64,000 bases of DNA from Candidatus Pristimantibacillus lignocellulolyticus (GTDB lineage: Bacteria > Bacillota > Bacilli > Paenibacillales > Paenibacillaceae), in the NCBI GenBank assembly GCA_023639215.1, contig CP097899.1, positions 565,501 to 629,500 of the forward strand. The letters run 5' to 3'. The notes below the pieces were generated by a model. That model did not search any database, was not told the origin of the DNA, and saw nothing but the letters and a program-made list of their open reading frames with translations. The position numbers and the translations under genes are program-made. Below are positions 52,023 to 62,095 of the stretch, one piece after another (within the stretch, counting starts at the first letter, position 1; each line of letters begins with the position of its first letter).

Positions 52023-52119
52023 TGTTCAAAACATTCGCTTGTGATCACGAAGACTATGCTGACGAAGCTTTGTCGGTGACGAATATGCCCGATCAAAAAC
52101 CTGCGTGTGCTCACGTATA
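52023..52119. repeat. partial copy of the dispersed TTCAAAA repeat
   Basis: Starts TTGTTCAAAACATTC, has GTGATCACG and GGTGACGAATATG landmarks, and ends CCTGCGTGTGCTCACGTA, as in the middle of the 186-bp units (opposite strand). The second half is missing. It lies downstream of the alkD-like gene. Confidence 0.75.
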
Positions 52120-52130
52120 CATATAGAAAA

Positions 52131-52162
52131 CACCTCAGCTCTAATCAAACGAGCTGAGGTAT
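52131..52162. terminator. terminator between the alkD-like and GH31 genes
   Basis: ACCTCAGCT/AGCTGAGGT with an 11-nt loop; A-rich on the left, so it works best on the minus strand (GTGTTTTC follows), ending the hemicellulose operon 49 bp past the GH31 stop. Confidence 0.75.
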
Positions 52163-52210
52163 CTAATCTAACTACTTCTATGGTGTACCATCTACTTGAA
52201 AAGGAATACT

Positions 52211-54532
52211 TTATAAGTGTAACGTAATCGTTATTTGTTCCTTGCCAGCTGGAACTTTAACGACACCATCAGCAATTACTCCCGCTTCTCCATCGATTGC
52301 TGTTACTTGCTTATCATCATAAACTTTAATAGAAAACGGCTTACCACTGCCAGCAACCTCTATCGTGATTTTATCCTGTTCTCTCACTGCTTTCACTTCC
52401 ACTTCTACTTCTCCATTCACATTATGAATGGTTGCTGCCGTGCGCTTTCCATCCTCTAATTGATAGATCGCTATTGTTGCATCTTGAGCATAGTCATAAT
52501 CTGGACGAGCTTCATTTGCTCCATGCACAACAATTGCATTTTGACGGACAAATAGAGGTAAGCTGAAGAAATCATACTCTCCTTTAAACCATTTTCCGCC
52601 CTCTACTACTTCACCAGTAGTCAAATGAGTCCACTTTCCTTCTGGCAAATAATATTTCACAACATTATCTGCACTTAAGACTGGAGCTACTAGCAAATTG
52701 TCTCCTAACATATATTGGCGATCAATATATTCCACTGCAGGATCATTAGGGAATTCTAGCACCATCGCACGCATCATTGGAATACCTTGACCATGCGCCT
52801 GTGTTGCAGTTTGATATAGATAAGGCATTAGTTGACATTTCAAATTCGTAAAATAACGTGTAACATCTACTGCTTCCTCATCATATACCCATGGCACTCG
52901 GTACGATTTACTACCGTGAAGACGACTATGACTAGAAAGTAAGCCAAACGCCAACCAACGTTTAAATACATCCTCTTGCGGCTTATTTTCAAAACCACCG
53001 ATATCATGGCTCCAGTAGGCAAATCCAGATAATCCTAATGACAAACCACCGCGCAAGCTTTCTGCCATCGATTCATAATCAGAGTTACAATCGCCACCCC
53101 AATGAACAGGGAACTGTTGGCCACCTGCTGTTGCAGAACGAGCGAATACTACAGCTTGACCTTTGCCTAGCTTTTCTTCCAACACTTCGAAAACAACTTT
53201 ATTGTACAAGTACGCATAATAGTTATGCATTTTTTGTGGATCAGATCCATCGTAGTACACAACCTCAGTCGGGATTCTTTCACCGAAATCCGTTTTAAAA
53301 GTGTCTACGCCTTGATCAATCAAATCACGTAAATATTGGGCAAACCATTCACAAGCGGCTGGATTTGTAAAATCGACAATTCCCATTCCTGCTTGCCACA
53401 TATCTGTCTGCCACACATTACCGTCTGGTTTTTTCAGCAAATAACCATTTTTCTTACCTTCAGCAAATAGCTTGGAGCGCTGAGCAATATAAGGATTAAT
53501 CCATACGCTAATTTTTACCCCTTTTGCTTTCAGGCGTTGCAGCATTCCTACTGGATCAGGGAACGTTTGCTTGTCCCAAGTAAAATCTGTCCAATGAAAA
53601 CCGCTCATCCAGAAGCAGTCAAAGTGAAACACACTCAATGGCAAATTTCTTTCAGCCATTCCATCAATAAATGAATTAACCGTTTCTTCATCATAGCTAG
53701 TTGTAAACGAGGTTGTTAGCCATAAGCCAAAAGACCACGCTGGAGGCAATGCTGGTTTGCCAGTTAAGTCTGTATATTTCACTAGAACATCCTTCATATC
53801 TGGACCATCAATAACAAAGTATTCTAGCGTCTCCCCTTCTACAGCAAACTGCACTTTTTTCACTTTTTCTGAAGCGACTTCAAAAGAAACGAGTTCTGGA
53901 TGGTTAACGAAAACGCCATAGCCTTCATTACTAATATAGAACGGAACATTTTTGTATGCTTGCTCAGAGCTTGTACCACCGTCTTTGTTCCACATATCAA
54001 CCACTTGACCATTTTTCACAAAAGAAGTAAAACGCTCACCTAATCCGTAAACTAGCTCACCTACTCCTAAGTCTAATTCTTCGCGCATATAAGTCTTTGC
54101 ATTACCTTCTTTAATGTAAGCCATTGATCTCACGCGGCTACCCGTTAGTCTCTTCGCTCCTCGATAGAAGGAAATATTCCACTCTTCACCTTTGAGTACA
54201 TGAGCACGTAACGAACCACTAGTAAATGTAATTTCCTTGTCTGTTTCTTCGATATTCACAAAATCGCCAGTTTCAGGTGTTAACACATAGTGCGGACCAC
54301 GTGGTTCTATTCCGTCAAAATGAACTAGCTTTACACCGATAATGCCAGGTCTTGGCGAATGAAATTGCACAGTTAGCAACGGTGTATTTAATATATTAGA
54401 TCGAATGAGTATCGGACGTGGAGATGCATGTACAGTAAGCTCATTATTCTCTACAAAGTGATCGTATGGTTCTACTGCACTAATCACCTCATACTGATCA
54501 CGAATCATCCAATTTCCATCAGTAAACTTCAT
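52211..54532 (-). CDS. yicI: GH31 alpha-xylosidase (YicI type)
   Basis: A 773-aa cytoplasmic glycoside hydrolase, almost the length of E. coli YicI (772). It removes alpha-linked xylose from the non-reducing end of xyloglucan oligosaccharides and isoprimeverose. The catalytic nucleophile is Asp415 in FKTDFGERIP and the acid/base is Asp481 in HWGGDCNSDYESM, matching YicI Asp416 and Asp482. FDCFWMSGFHWTDFTWD supplies the xylose-binding aromatic patch. No signal peptide. RBS GGTGGAG. It is last in the sugar operon, 75 bp after the GH94 gene. Confidence 0.95.
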   Translation of the reverse strand: MKFTDGNWMIRDQYEVISAVEPYDHFVENNELTVHASPRPILIRSNILNTPLLTVQFHSPRPGIIGVKLVHFDGIEPRGPHYVLTPETGDFVNIEETDKEITFTSGSLRAHVLKGEEWNISFYRGAKRLTGSRVRSMAYIKEGNAKTYMREELDLGVGELVYGLGERFTSFVKNGQVVDMWNKDGGTSSEQAYKNVPFYISNEGYGVFVNHPELVSFEVASEKVKKVQFAVEGETLEYFVIDGPDMKDVLVKYTDLTGKPALPPAWSFGLWLTTSFTTSYDEETVNSFIDGMAERNLPLSVFHFDCFWMSGFHWTDFTWDKQTFPDPVGMLQRLKAKGVKISVWINPYIAQRSKLFAEGKKNGYLLKKPDGNVWQTDMWQAGMGIVDFTNPAACEWFAQYLRDLIDQGVDTFKTDFGERIPTEVVYYDGSDPQKMHNYYAYLYNKVVFEVLEEKLGKGQAVVFARSATAGGQQFPVHWGGDCNSDYESMAESLRGGLSLGLSGFAYWSHDIGGFENKPQEDVFKRWLAFGLLSSHSRLHGSKSYRVPWVYDEEAVDVTRYFTNLKCQLMPYLYQTATQAHGQGIPMMRAMVLEFPNDPAVEYIDRQYMLGDNLLVAPVLSADNVVKYYLPEGKWTHLTTGEVVEGGKWFKGEYDFFSLPLFVRQNAIVVHGANEARPDYDYAQDATIAIYQLEDGKRTAATIHNVNGEVEVEVKAVREQDKITIEVAGSGKPFSIKVYDDKQVTAIDGEAGVIADGVVKVPAGKEQITITLHL

Positions 54533-54607
54533 TGTTTCTCCACCTTTATCTACGTTGTTATAGCTATAAATAAATGAAGTCTTATGCTAGCTATTTAAAC
54601 TGATCTA

Positions 54608-56989
54608 TTATTTTTGCGGTAACTTTACAAGGACATTATATTTTTCACCAGCTTTGATATTTCTAATAACATAGCCCTCAATGATCTGTTCGTCCACATA
54701 AATAGCCATCTCTTGTACATCTGCATGGCGCTCAATTACAATATCAAACTCTGCACCTCTAAATTGGCGTTGAATCGATGCCGTTTGCCAGTCAGACGGA
54801 AGCTGAGGAGCAATCAATAATCCATCTTTACTTCCTTTAACGCCAAATAATCCATCAATAATACAGCGATACACCCAAGCTGCTGTCCCTGTATTGAACA
54901 AGTGACTTGATCTTCCCGCAGTACGAGGGATTTGACGATAAGCTCCACGATAATAATTTGGAATAAAGGCTGGTATTTGACCACGATGAATAATATCAGC
55001 TAGATCTGGACCAGGAATCATTTTTCTTAATAAGCGATACGCATTATCCTGTTGATCCACTTGATATAATGCAAAAATATAAAAAGCTGCCGCATGATTA
55101 TAGACCGCACCATTTTCCGCACTACCTGGATGCTTTTGAGTGACACGTCCCACATCTTCACGCATTTTTGTAAATGAAGGTGCTAATTTTTCCACACCAT
55201 AAGGCGTTTCTAATAGCTCTTCTACTGCTTTTAAAATTTTCGGTTGTTTTTCTTCATCTGCTGCTCCACTCATTAGTGACCAGCCTTGAGGGTTGATAAA
55301 TATTTTACCTTCCTCATCGGTATGAATACCGAACAACACATTGTCATCCGTTATTCCTCTTGCGTACCAATTTCCATCCCACAAATATTTATTCACGATT
55401 TCATTCGTTTGCTTTGCTTCTGCTCTGAACTGCTCTGCAACTTCTGGTTGTCCAGCATCTTCGCAAATATCTGCCCATACTTTAAACGCATAAGCGGAAG
55501 CAATTGTTAGCCACCCAGAAACACCTTTACCTTTGTAGCCAACCATATTCATCGGATCGCACCAATCGCCTTGCTCGATATAGTTAAGTCCGCGCTCATC
55601 CCTTGTTTGGATCAGCCAATTCATCGCGCGCACAATATGTTCAAACACGCTAACTGGTTGTGGATCATCCTTAAATGGAATAAGTTCCTCTAATATAGAA
55701 TAGTCATTTGTTTCATCCAAATAAGTTACTAAGCTAAGCGGTAACCAAATACAGTGATCTGTATGCGGCACTTGATTAATATATTTCAGCTCTGCATCCT
55801 TATGCAAAACAATTCCATCTGGCATTGCGCCGCTCGCAGCTTGCTGCTTCATTGCAGTAAGAAAAGCTTCACGCGCGGTTGATGGATCAATATAGCTCAT
55901 TCCCATATTATCCTGTAAATAGTTTCGAGTTTGCGGATCAGTAGTTAAACGATTCGTCTGACCATGATAATAGATTTGTCTTGGCAACCAATGATTAACG
56001 AATTGATCAAAGGAAGCATCTGGCGTCTGAATCGTTATATTACCTGCACCACGCTCGATATACTGCTTGTACACTTGCTGTGCTACCGCAAAACCGTCTT
56101 CTCCCGCAGCATTCGTTTGTACAAAATATTTTTCTCTTATCGCTGCAATGTCTTGTTTATTGTGAGCAGGTCCGAATAAGAAGCGAAGTTGTTCTTCTTC
56201 TCCTGCCTCTAGAACTAAGCGATATTGCATAACAGCAGCAGGTGTTTCATAGCGAGCATCACTATTACTTAAAGTTTCATCCGCAATTGCTGATGGAGCC
56301 GTGATGCCTCCCTCTCCTTCGAACACTTCCCAATTCGCTTCCCAGCTAAGCGGCGCTTTATCAGCTAATAGGAAAGTCATATCTTTTAGCTTTTTAATTT
56401 TTTCATAATCCGTGTACTTTTGATACGGAGTAATTGCTGTACAAACGATTCCCTGTAGATCAGCTTCATATTGTCCTGCTTGATTCATCCATGACATATA
56501 TCCAATTGTAAACGACGGATAAATACTAATTTTACGCGGTCTATTCGAGTTGTTTTTAACCGTTACTTTCCACATTTCAATTGGTTCATCAGGTGATAAG
56601 GAAAGCGACATATTTAGCTCGATATCGTTAAATACTACCTTCCACGCGATATCGTGTTTCCCAACAATAAATTGATATTGGTCTGGCTTAGCACGTACAG
56701 GTTCATACGGAGCCGAATATAACTCCTTGCTTTCCTCATCCTTGATATAGACAAAGCGTCCTGGATGATGAGCATAATAAGGCTGCTCAGGCTGCATAAA
56801 TGTTTTCATTTCTAAATTCGGTGCAAATGAATATTTGGCTGGTTCAGGTTGCATAAATTGTGCAACGGTATAACCTCTGCAATTAACATCCATCATCATA
56901 TGGTCATTCCATAAGAAGCCTGATGCCTTCGGCATAACGGTCGGACTGTTCAAAATAATATATTGCTCATCTTTTGTTGTTTCAATCAT
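54608..56989 (-). CDS. GH94 glycoside phosphorylase (cellobiose/cellobionic-acid phosphorylase-like)
   Basis: A 793-aa cytoplasmic phosphorylase that splits a beta-glucoside with phosphate, yielding glucose-1-phosphate. An N-terminal beta-sandwich (~1-290) and a linker precede an (alpha/alpha)6 barrel. The catalytic-acid motif is GDWCDPMNMVG (Asp475/Asp478), a variant of the usual DWND. RQIYYHGQTNR and QDNMGMSYIDPSTAR are other conserved barrel pieces, and PRTAGRSSHLFNTGTAAW near the C-terminus fits the phosphate-binding site. The length fits cellobiose or cellobionic-acid phosphorylases better than the longer cellodextrin phosphorylases. It begins 5 bp after the GH43 gene ends. Family is well supported; substrate is not fixed. 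Confidence 0.88.
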   Translation of the reverse strand: MIETTKDEQYIILNSPTVMPKASGFLWNDHMMMDVNCRGYTVAQFMQPEPAKYSFAPNLEMKTFMQPEQPYYAHHPGRFVYIKDEESKELYSAPYEPVRAKPDQYQFIVGKHDIAWKVVFNDIELNMSLSLSPDEPIEMWKVTVKNNSNRPRKISIYPSFTIGYMSWMNQAGQYEADLQGIVCTAITPYQKYTDYEKIKKLKDMTFLLADKAPLSWEANWEVFEGEGGITAPSAIADETLSNSDARYETPAAVMQYRLVLEAGEEEQLRFLFGPAHNKQDIAAIREKYFVQTNAAGEDGFAVAQQVYKQYIERGAGNITIQTPDASFDQFVNHWLPRQIYYHGQTNRLTTDPQTRNYLQDNMGMSYIDPSTAREAFLTAMKQQAASGAMPDGIVLHKDAELKYINQVPHTDHCIWLPLSLVTYLDETNDYSILEELIPFKDDPQPVSVFEHIVRAMNWLIQTRDERGLNYIEQGDWCDPMNMVGYKGKGVSGWLTIASAYAFKVWADICEDAGQPEVAEQFRAEAKQTNEIVNKYLWDGNWYARGITDDNVLFGIHTDEEGKIFINPQGWSLMSGAADEEKQPKILKAVEELLETPYGVEKLAPSFTKMREDVGRVTQKHPGSAENGAVYNHAAAFYIFALYQVDQQDNAYRLLRKMIPGPDLADIIHRGQIPAFIPNYYRGAYRQIPRTAGRSSHLFNTGTAAWVYRCIIDGLFGVKGSKDGLLIAPQLPSDWQTASIQRQFRGAEFDIVIERHADVQEMAIYVDEQIIEGYVIRNIKAGEKYNVLVKLPQK

Positions 56990-56994
56990 GTGAT

Positions 56995-58494
56995 CTACTC
57001 CTTACTATCATATTCATACCAATCAAAATATGCTTTTGTTTTATTTAGTGAATAGTTATACATTCCGATAAACACTCCTGCAAATCCACCAGCAACTTCT
57101 GTAGATAGTAAACGAGTTTCCCCTTCGCCTATCTTGTTCCACTGCTCATTACCTGCTCGATAATAGAAGAAATAGTCTGTCGGTGTAGCTTCTATCCTAA
57201 TTTCAACCTCAGTACAATCTATTGGTTTGGAATACTTTTCATCTATTAAACTACCAATTTGCCGGCGCAATACAAATTGCATTTGACCATTAACCTTCGT
57301 CAATGCTAGATCATAATGATGTCGATCATCCATAAATACAGTTAAACCCGCTTCATCTTCATTATGCGGATTATATTCCATGCTCACTGTAACCTCGCAT
57401 GTATGGTGCTGTTGACGGCGTCCAATAAATGCAGGATACCCTTTACTATTCAAGTGATCAGAAGAACCGGTAATCGATAGAAAGCTTTCTCTCTCTGACA
57501 ACGACCATGCTGTGTGTACTCCACTACGGATAAATGTCCAGCAATCATTGAGATACGCATTAGAAAATTCATCTCGATTAGAGCTATTCTCCCACTCAAC
57601 AAAGGGTAAGTTTGGAGCTTCTTCCTCTAATTCAACCGTACCTTGATCTCCTATAATCGGCCAACCATCCGCTGTCCAGTGAACAGGAGCTAGAAATGTT
57701 TCTCTACCAATATGGTGTCGATACGGATAAGCAACTGGACGAACTCCTAGAAATACAGCCCACCAGCTTCCATCTACAGCTTGCAGCAGATCAGCATGAC
57801 CGGTAGATTGAATTTTACGGCCTGAACTTCGATGAGTTAGAATTGGATTATACGGACATGACTCAAATGGTCCAAACGGTGATTTACTACGAGCAACTAC
57901 CTCTGTATGTCCGTACTCCGTTCCGCCTTCAGCACACATCAAATAATAGTAATTGTTTATTTTATATAAATGAGGAGCTTCTGTAAATTTCCCCCCAGTA
58001 CCTTTCCAAATGAAGTGAGTATCCGTTAATTTCTTACCCGTCTCAATATCAATTTCGCATTGATAAATACCAATTCCTTCTTCTGTACCTGTACTTGTAA
58101 AATAAACTTTGCCATCATCGAAAAAGAGTGATGGATCAATACCCGACTGATCTATATAAATTGGATCTGACCATTCGCCAGCAGGATCATCTGTCCATAC
58201 GTAAAAATGACCACATTTCTTTTCATTCGTTGTAACCATATAAAAGCGACCTTCATGATAACGAATCGTTGGTGCCCAAACGCCTTCAGAAATTTTCGTT
58301 CCTTCTAGCTGCAACTGACTTTCTCTTGTTAGACAATGACCGATTTGCTTCCAATGCACGAGATCTTTACTATGCCAGATTGGAATTCCTGGAAAATATC
58401 CAAAAGAGCTAGTTACAATATAGTAGTCTTCACCGGCACGACAGATGCTAGGATCAGGATAAAAGCCAGGAATAATCGGATTTTGAAATTTCAT
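56995..58494 (-). CDS. GH43 beta-xylosidase / alpha-L-arabinofuranosidase
   Basis: A 499-aa intracellular enzyme with a five-bladed propeller (~1-300) and a C-terminal beta-sandwich (~315-499), the XynB-like arrangement. The catalytic residues are in place: Asp14 (PGFYPDPSIC), Asp120 (SGIDPSLFFDD) and Glu172 (KFTEAPHLYK). No signal peptide, so it acts on imported oligosaccharides, removing xylose or arabinose. The beginning is at ATG 58492-58494 behind AGGAGG. Tight spacing to the GH94 gene (5 bp) ties the two together. Choosing between xylosidase and arabinofuranosidase is not possible from motifs alone. Confidence 0.92.
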   Translation of the reverse strand: MKFQNPIIPGFYPDPSICRAGEDYYIVTSSFGYFPGIPIWHSKDLVHWKQIGHCLTRESQLQLEGTKISEGVWAPTIRYHEGRFYMVTTNEKKCGHFYVWTDDPAGEWSDPIYIDQSGIDPSLFFDDGKVYFTSTGTEEGIGIYQCEIDIETGKKLTDTHFIWKGTGGKFTEAPHLYKINNYYYLMCAEGGTEYGHTEVVARSKSPFGPFESCPYNPILTHRSSGRKIQSTGHADLLQAVDGSWWAVFLGVRPVAYPYRHHIGRETFLAPVHWTADGWPIIGDQGTVELEEEAPNLPFVEWENSSNRDEFSNAYLNDCWTFIRSGVHTAWSLSERESFLSITGSSDHLNSKGYPAFIGRRQQHHTCEVTVSMEYNPHNEDEAGLTVFMDDRHHYDLALTKVNGQMQFVLRRQIGSLIDEKYSKPIDCTEVEIRIEATPTDYFFYYRAGNEQWNKIGEGETRLLSTEVAGGFAGVFIGMYNYSLNKTKAYFDWYEYDSKE

Positions 58495-58622
58495 TATTCA
58501 CACCTCCTAAAAACTTTTGAGTTTACTACACACTCTACTTCCTTGAGAACGAAAAAGTTAACATCGGAAGCATAATCCAAACTTTTTAATAAAAAAGTAA
58601 CTTCGCAAGCGCCAGCCTTACT

Positions 58623-60632
58623 TTAAGTGCATGAGCTACAACTTAAAGATATTTCTATAATATCCAATTCATAAGGCGCGAGTTGGATCTTCTTCTCTAT
58701 CGTTTCTTCATTAAGCAGACTATAACCAGTACGATCAAGTGGTAATGTAACATCCACTCTACTTAGATTGATAATAAAGAGGTACTTATTGTTTTCGTTA
58801 AATCGTTCTATTATTTGCACTCCCGCTGGTAAGTTCGCCTCATATTTTATGTGCTGTTCGTTAGCTATTCGGGTTATTAACTTACGAAGATAAGCTTCCT
58901 CTGGATGTGTAGCTACATAATACACTTTTCCTTTGCCTACTTGATTGCAGCTTACCGCTGGTGTGCCACTGTAAAATTCATCTTGGTACCAAGCAATAGC
59001 TTCTGCTCCTTGTAAACTGACAATATCGCACCAGACAGAACCAGTATAGGTCTCTCCATCTTCATCACGAATAATTTGGGTACTTTCTCCAATCGCATCA
59101 TACTCTTCCACATAAATACCTGAGCATTTCTGCAAATATCCTGGCAGCATCGCTTCGATATGATGATTATTATTCATTTTCACTCCGGAACGGAATGTTA
59201 GTAACACTGTACCTCCAGCTTGCGCAAACTGTTCCAGTTTATTAGCCGTTTCGGCATGTGTGACATATAAACTAGGTACGATTACTAGTTTATATTGATC
59301 TAGTTGAGATCCCACTTCTATGACATCACAGCTAATTCCCAATTTGGTCAATGTACGGTGATAATCTTTTATCATTTCATAATAATCAAAGCCGCTCGAT
59401 TGATGCTGTATCCGTAATGCTTCCATATTTTCATGTGACATTAATATAGCTACTTGATGCTGAAATGTCGTATCTATTAATTTCGGCGACAAGCGATTCA
59501 CTTCTTGTGCAAATTGCGAAAATTCTAAAAATCTTCGTCCTGGTACATTACTCGGATCAATTAACCCTTGCCAAAATTGCTCCGCTCCAATCGTTGCCGA
59601 GCGCCAGCGAAAATGTAATACTTTATCCGCACCTTTTGCAATAGCTTGCCAAGCAAAAGCTCGAATAAATCCTGGATATGGAGCTCGCCATGATGGAAAC
59701 CAACAACCTGGTGCACCACTAAGCTGTTCCATAATATAAAAGTTTTTTCTTTTGATCCCTCGAGTAACATCCAGCGCCAATGCTCCGCTATAAGGTCCAG
59801 TTGTTTGTTTTTGAGGATCGGTATTCGGATAATAATCAAAAGAAGCAACATCCAAATCACACCCAAGCTGGTGTAGATTTACCCGTTGTGGGTAAGTATG
59901 AAAATTATGGGTTATAAACTGATGTTTACTGTATTGACGAATATGATTGATTTGTTCCTTCTGAAACATCTCCATCATATCCCATTGATACCTAGCAAAG
60001 TCTAATAAATAAGATGGGTTTTGAAAGCGAGAACCACCATAAGGAACAGTAACTTGTTGCCAATCACTGTATTCTCCACTCCAGACAATCGTCCCCCACT
60101 CTTCGTTTAATTTGCTAACTGTTTCGTATTTTTCAAGTAACCATTGCCTGAATGACGTATTACAGCTAGGACAGTGACAATCCAGCATCCAATATTCATT
60201 ATCGATTTGCCAACCGATAACGGCAGGATGCTCACCATAACGCATAGCCATCTGCTTATTAATAGATGAAGCATAATGTTTTAATGAAGCACTATTGAAG
60301 CAACGATGACCTCTGACACCAGCATGTGTAGTCATCCCATTTGCTTGAATTGGGAGCACATCCGGATGTTTCTCTGTCAGCCAACGAGGCGGAGTATTGG
60401 TAGGTGTGCAGAGAATAACAGCAATGTCATTTTGAGCAAACAAGTCGATGACTTCATCCAACCATTCGAAAGTAAACTGACCTGGTGCAGGCTCCATCCG
60501 ACACCAAGCAAACTCTGCCAATCTAACAACGGTCACACCGGCTTCCCTCATTTGCTTAATGTCTTCTTCCCATCTAGCTGAATCCCATTGCTCCGGATAG
60601 TAAACTACGCCTACTTGCATCTGATTGTTCAT
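58623..60632 (-). CDS. GH42 beta-galactosidase
   Basis: A 669-aa cytoplasmic GH42 enzyme. The acid/base is Glu146 in IGWQIDNEYW and the nucleophile Glu302 in FYIMEQLSG. The structural zinc site of the family is present as Cys111 (RCFNS) and Cys152, Cys154 and Cys157 (DCHCPSC). A trimerisation/glutamine-amidotransferase-like middle domain (~390-600) and a short beta domain complete it. It would remove galactose (or alpha-L-arabinopyranose) from imported oligosaccharides. RBS GGAGGG. It is first of four glycosidase-type genes after the transporter, separated by a 121-bp gap with a hairpin. Confidence 0.94.
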   Translation of the reverse strand: MNNQMQVGVVYYPEQWDSARWEEDIKQMREAGVTVVRLAEFAWCRMEPAPGQFTFEWLDEVIDLFAQNDIAVILCTPTNTPPRWLTEKHPDVLPIQANGMTTHAGVRGHRCFNSASLKHYASSINKQMAMRYGEHPAVIGWQIDNEYWMLDCHCPSCNTSFRQWLLEKYETVSKLNEEWGTIVWSGEYSDWQQVTVPYGGSRFQNPSYLLDFARYQWDMMEMFQKEQINHIRQYSKHQFITHNFHTYPQRVNLHQLGCDLDVASFDYYPNTDPQKQTTGPYSGALALDVTRGIKRKNFYIMEQLSGAPGCWFPSWRAPYPGFIRAFAWQAIAKGADKVLHFRWRSATIGAEQFWQGLIDPSNVPGRRFLEFSQFAQEVNRLSPKLIDTTFQHQVAILMSHENMEALRIQHQSSGFDYYEMIKDYHRTLTKLGISCDVIEVGSQLDQYKLVIVPSLYVTHAETANKLEQFAQAGGTVLLTFRSGVKMNNNHHIEAMLPGYLQKCSGIYVEEYDAIGESTQIIRDEDGETYTGSVWCDIVSLQGAEAIAWYQDEFYSGTPAVSCNQVGKGKVYYVATHPEEAYLRKLITRIANEQHIKYEANLPAGVQIIERFNENNKYLFIINLSRVDVTLPLDRTGYSLLNEETIEKKIQLAPYELDIIEISLSCSSCT

Positions 60633-60684
60633 TACTTAAGCCCTCCATTTCTAACTGTTCACGAATGGCTATCATTACTTACAT

Positions 60685-60729
60685 AAAGGCTGTTCCTTAG
60701 AATCAAATGATTTCGTTGGAACAGCCTAA
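60685..60729 (-). terminator. hairpin between the binding protein and GH42 genes
   Basis: AGGCTGTTCC/GGAACAGCCT with a long inner loop; only TTTATG follows on the minus strand. A partial terminator or mRNA stabiliser here would keep binding-protein levels above those of the enzymes. Confidence 0.72.
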
Positions 60730-60752
60730 TGCTACATAAATATATATTTTAT

Positions 60753-62045
60753 TTATTTAAGTTTATCCCAAGCAGCTTGCATTTCTTCTGTCCATTGTTG
60801 TGCATCCACTTCTCCTGCCAAGAACTTCTGAATGACACTACCAAATTCTTGTGTCACACCATCTGGGTATTTACCAGAAATATTAGGGAATGCTTCACCA
60901 CGATCTACATATTCAACTAAGCTAGTAGCAAGCTCTCCTATATCTTCTGGAGACGCTTCAATTGTAGACAATGTTGGCATAAATTTGAATTTTTTTGTAA
61001 TATACTCTTTCCCCATATCAGATGTCACAAGCCAATTCAAGAACATTTTTGCTTCTTCTTTTACTTTTGAATCTTTATTAACGACTAAGTTGACAGGAAC
61101 ACCCACTGTTACTTTGCTCGTTACTGCTGCATCATCACTAATAGGCATTGGTAATATGCCAACATTCATATCAGGATTAATACTATCAATCATATTTTGC
61201 GTCCAGTTTCCTTGTTGCATCATAGCCACTTCACCATTAGCAAACATCGTTACTCCTGTATTATGGTCAGTAGTCAATGGATTTTTATTTCCGTAGTCTA
61301 ATGTTAATTGCATCAATTTCGCCCAATTTAAGAAATGCTCATTACCAGCAATAGTAGCCGTCCCATTATTCAATCCATCAATAAATGCATTAGTATCTGG
61401 TTGATTATTAAATGCTACACTGACGCCTTGACTACCAACTAACCACCATTCGTAATATGCATTTCCAAATGGAGTTATGCCAGCTTCAGAAATTGTTTTT
61501 GCTGCTGCTTCTAGCTCTGAAAATGTTTTTGGCAGCGGATCAATTCCTAGGTCTGCAAAAATGTCTTTATTATAGATGTATCCGAATCCTTCCATACTAA
61601 GAGGCAATCCATATACTTTCCCATCCAGAGTAACCGGAGCTGTTGCTGCTGATGCAATATCTTTCACCCATGGTTGATCTGATAAATCTTCGATTCGTTC
61701 TTCCCACAACTGTAGTTTAGAATAACCACCATTGGAGAAAATATCTGGTCCTTCACCTGAAGCAAACTTTGTTTTCAATCCAGCTTCGTAGTCACCACTA
61801 CCGCCTACTGTTTGTACATCTATTTTAATATTTGGATGTTCGGCTTCAAACGCTCTTGCCAATTCATGTAATCCTTCTACAATTTCAGTCTTAAATTGGA
61901 ACACGGTTACTGTCTTTTTCTCTTGTGATCCACCTGCTTGTTTGTTTCCATTACCACCATTCGAATTACCACCACCACAAGCCGCTAATACTAGTATCAT
62001 AGCTAATAAAATTGGTACTAATTTGAAAACTTTACTCTTTTGCAT
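60753..62045 (-). CDS. sugar ABC transporter substrate-binding lipoprotein
   Basis: A 430-aa extracellular solute-binding protein (family 1) attached by lipid. The signal MQKSKVFKLVPILLAMILV ends in the lipobox LAAC, then a Gly/Asn-rich linker. Features include FQFKTEIVEGLHELARAFEAEHPNIKIDV, GEGPDIFSNGGYSKL, GLPLSMEGFGYIYNKDIFADLGI and MMQQGNWTQNM. It captures oligosaccharides for the two permeases encoded directly upstream. The ATG 62043-62045 is behind AGGGGG; ten extra upstream codons have none. No ATPase gene is present, so a shared MsmX-type ATPase elsewhere probably powers it. Confidence 0.94.
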   Translation of the reverse strand: MQKSKVFKLVPILLAMILVLAACGGGNSNGGNGNKQAGGSQEKKTVTVFQFKTEIVEGLHELARAFEAEHPNIKIDVQTVGGSGDYEAGLKTKFASGEGPDIFSNGGYSKLQLWEERIEDLSDQPWVKDIASAATAPVTLDGKVYGLPLSMEGFGYIYNKDIFADLGIDPLPKTFSELEAAAKTISEAGITPFGNAYYEWWLVGSQGVSVAFNNQPDTNAFIDGLNNGTATIAGNEHFLNWAKLMQLTLDYGNKNPLTTDHNTGVTMFANGEVAMMQQGNWTQNMIDSINPDMNVGILPMPISDDAAVTSKVTVGVPVNLVVNKDSKVKEEAKMFLNWLVTSDMGKEYITKKFKFMPTLSTIEASPEDIGELATSLVEYVDRGEAFPNISGKYPDGVTQEFGSVIQKFLAGEVDAQQWTEEMQAAWDKLK

Positions 62046-62095
62046 TGAAAAAATCCCCCTTTTAATTTTTTTCATTTATAATAACATTTCAGTTA

